Position numbers and translations under genes: made by a program. A stretch of 64,000 nt of DNA from assembly GCA_018907035.1 (NCBI GenBank), contig JACCIC010000225.1, forward strand, positions 714,501 through 778,500, written 5' to 3'. Positions 61,650-64,000 of the stretch are shown in pieces. The notes under the pieces are model-generated. The model ran no database searches, was not told the origin of the DNA, and saw nothing but the letters and a program-made list of their open reading frames with translations. The DNA is from Sycobia sp. Sy_11 (Eukaryota; Arthropoda; Insecta; Hymenoptera; Epichrysomallidae). The first letter of the stretch is position 1. Each line of letters opens with the position of its first letter.

Positions 61650-64000
61650 GACGAGGTAAGAAGGGGGAGGGGAATTCGTTTAGAGATATTTTTATAACAT
61701 AGAACGTAATATTGGGGTTAACCGAAATTCTGTTTGTTTATTATTTCAGGATCTTTTACGTTAATTTGCATATGCGTTTCACCGATATTGAAACTCACGG
61801 GGGTGATCTTGAACTAGCGCATATAAAATTTGACCTTTTTTTAGTTAAGCTCTATCAACCCTGTGAAGGGTTATTTAGCTACATGTAGTCGATGCAGTAT
61901 ATAAATTTAGAATGTAATATAAAGAATTTCATGCATGTTATATATATAAATATTTCGTGGGTTTTTTACCTTAAGCATGATTAAATTCAAAATGATTTTG
62001 AAATTGAAATTCGTGATTGAAACCAATGATATTCGGTTGCTAGCGAAGGGTGAATTCTGTGGCGTGCATTCCATCAACAGATGTTCAACAGAAATTCTCC
62101 TTATTGGAAACATCATAAGGAGACTCAATTCCATCGTCGCGACAGACCTTTATCGAACATGGCAATAAAGTCTCATTTCATCGCGCGCAGCCCTTGAAAT
62201 TAAGGAAACGCACGTCCGTCCGCGCGGGTCACTACAGATGACCCTCAGCCCTAACAGCCCATTCTTTGTATTTTTCGGCGTTGGGCTTTTTCACGACAAG
62301 AGACTTTTCCGAGGTCGAGGAGAGCCCACGGAATGGCCGAGGGCAAGGCACTCTCGTTCGAACTACCGACAAGTCGATTTCGCTGACCTACGTTCGATCG
62401 GTGTTGCGTTCCGCCGGGTCAGCGCGCGCATTAGTGTAAATCAATATCATTAGTACCAGTTGTAGGCGATTTATCAATAAACACTAATCTAAAATTTAAC
62501 ATACTCTGTATACTCATTTCACCCATGCACCCGGACCACAATTCTATTAACTTTTGTATTGACATTTTTTACATCAGAGAATCTTATGCTGGGTATTAAG
62601 AAATATTCGTTTCAAAATTTATAGAAGAATCGATGTAATAAAGGCAAATAAAGTATTATTATATAGAAATCTACGATATTTTTAGTATAATAAGTAATCC
62701 ATATTAAGTAAGAGCAGGTTGTATCTCCATAGTAATATCTAAAGCTCTAGATGTTATTCTATAATTTGCATATTAATAACTTGTAGAGTAAACGCAAATA
62801 TCTAAGAGGATCTCGTACCCGACTAGCACCAAAAGCTTTAGTAATTCAATAATTTCTATAATAATTTTGCAAGGATGCTCGAGTAATATCACTGCTGCCA
62901 AAACATTTTCAAGGTCTTAATAAAGCTGATAACATTATATAGTTAATTTTATTAATTAATATTTTTGAAAAATAATAACTTGATTAATTATAAACAATGA
63001 AAACAAGTTATATTCCTGATTCTTTAATACTTGGCAAAGATCTGTATTAGACGATGAAATATTTTCCTATTTATAATCACAGTTAGTGAAAATTACAGGA
63101 TCAGTGTTAATTTTATATTGAATGAATTCCATATATGGAGTTTATTCTGCATACATTGCATAAAAAATGAGAAAGAGAATTTATATATTTATCGAGACGT
63201 TTAGAATTTCTAAAAATTAGTCTTAGGCTATTTTCTTTTTACAAGGAAGTAAATACGTATATAAATAGTACGCGGAACTCGAGCTAATTCTATTGCCCAA
63301 GGGACTGACCTATCTCTTTGTTACTGTCGTTTCTACATTGGGTCAATATATGTATATATATAGACGCCTTCCTTTACAATTACACGTCTCGTCCAAATAG
63401 CACGAGAATTTGTCGCAAAATAATGCCTCGAGCTGGATGTTAATATTTAAGATTTAAAAATTCATCATTTAATAACTATATGGCTATAAGGATCAATTAA
63501 AACATGAATAAACGGATATACATTTATTAAAATTTTTTGTGATTAATATTTTGAATCGGATGTTAAACTTCTATACCACCATAAAGCAAAATTTCAAACT
63601 AATTCATTATATTTCGTACATTCGACTGGCCAATGTTAAAATAGCCTTATTGCCTCCTCTATCATTTTTTGTATAACCCACTGCAATGAAGAGTGCAATA
63701 TATATATATATATATCTAAACGCTTTGTTCGCCCTCATCTATACATATACCAACATATGTGGACAGTATCACTTGGACTTTATTCGCGATACCGAAAATA
63801 AAACGACAAGAATTTAAGGTGTGGTTCGAGTACGACTCCAAGACTCAACGAGGTGATATGATATAATAAATTCTCGCGCTACTTAGAAATATACTTGAAA
63901 AATGTATATAAATGAAGTCATTGCGGCTTTCTCATATTTTCTAATATCGATTAATTTTTTTTCTCTTCAAATATTATTTTTATTTATGACAACTTTCAGA
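61650..64000. other. Upstream region or 5' intron of the C2-domain gene
   Basis: The missing 5' exon(s) should lie here or beyond the window. A GC-richer island at about 62170-62430 stands out; on the minus strand it has an ATG at about 62431 opening a 22-codon frame with a possible GTAGGT donor, but I cannot confirm it as an exon. The rest is AT-rich without recognisable features. Confidence 0.35.

Noticed and set aside
61238..61697. Open + strand frames of 97-136 codons over the linker exon
   Set aside because: Antisense to the minus-strand exon whose frame continues in phase into C2A. They begin or run through (TA)n sequence and resemble no protein.
62238..62453. 71-codon + strand frame in the GC-rich island
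   Set aside because: No recognised domain and no splice or promoter evidence. The island was noted as a finding instead.

Overview
The window is nuclear DNA from an insect, most probably a hymenopteran (wasp, bee or ant). It is very AT-rich, has many long (TA)n tracts, contains split genes with GT-AG introns, and carries decayed mariner, Tc1, hAT, R1-like and jockey-like elements typical of insects. The hymenopteran assignment is an inference from overall character, not from a diagnostic marker.

Five protein-coding genes can be reconstructed exon by exon. (1) 517-14503 (+) and (2) 36255-46579 (+) are tandem paralogues encoding secreted S1-family serine protease homologues of 283 and 281 residues. 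They share four exons, the same intron phases and a nearly identical core promoter. All three catalytic positions are replaced in both, so they should be non-enzymatic pseudoproteases. (3) 26137-33674 (+), between them, encodes a secreted 556-residue carboxylesterase in six exons with an intact Ser-Glu-His triad. (4) 48581-50619 (+) encodes ribosomal protein P1 (RpLP1) in four exons. (5) 51242-61641 (-) holds the last four coding exons of a tandem-C2 protein of the synaptotagmin class. Its 5' exons are not identified, and it converges on RpLP1.

Most of the remaining sequence is mobile-element debris. Intron 3 of the first protease homologue (8.5 kb) holds a mariner copy, an R1-like retrotransposon tail, a Tc1-like relic and a second Tc1/mariner relic. 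The 14.5-26 kb interval holds an R1-like relic, an irritans-type mariner with both ends preserved and several in-frame stops, a short mariner fragment, a dispersed repeat and a THAP-domain remnant. Intron 1 of the carboxylesterase contains an internally deleted jockey-like retrotransposon. A hAT-type relic lies at 34.5-34.8 kb and another mariner relic at 39.7-40.6 kb. A 123-bp foldback element lies in intron 1 of the first gene.

The most interesting biology is the pseudoprotease pair with a shared TATA promoter flanking an apparently active secreted esterase. This looks like a small cluster of secreted-protein genes, possibly gland, venom or haemolymph products, but the expression site is not visible from sequence. 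No CRISPR array, operon or confident tRNA gene was found.
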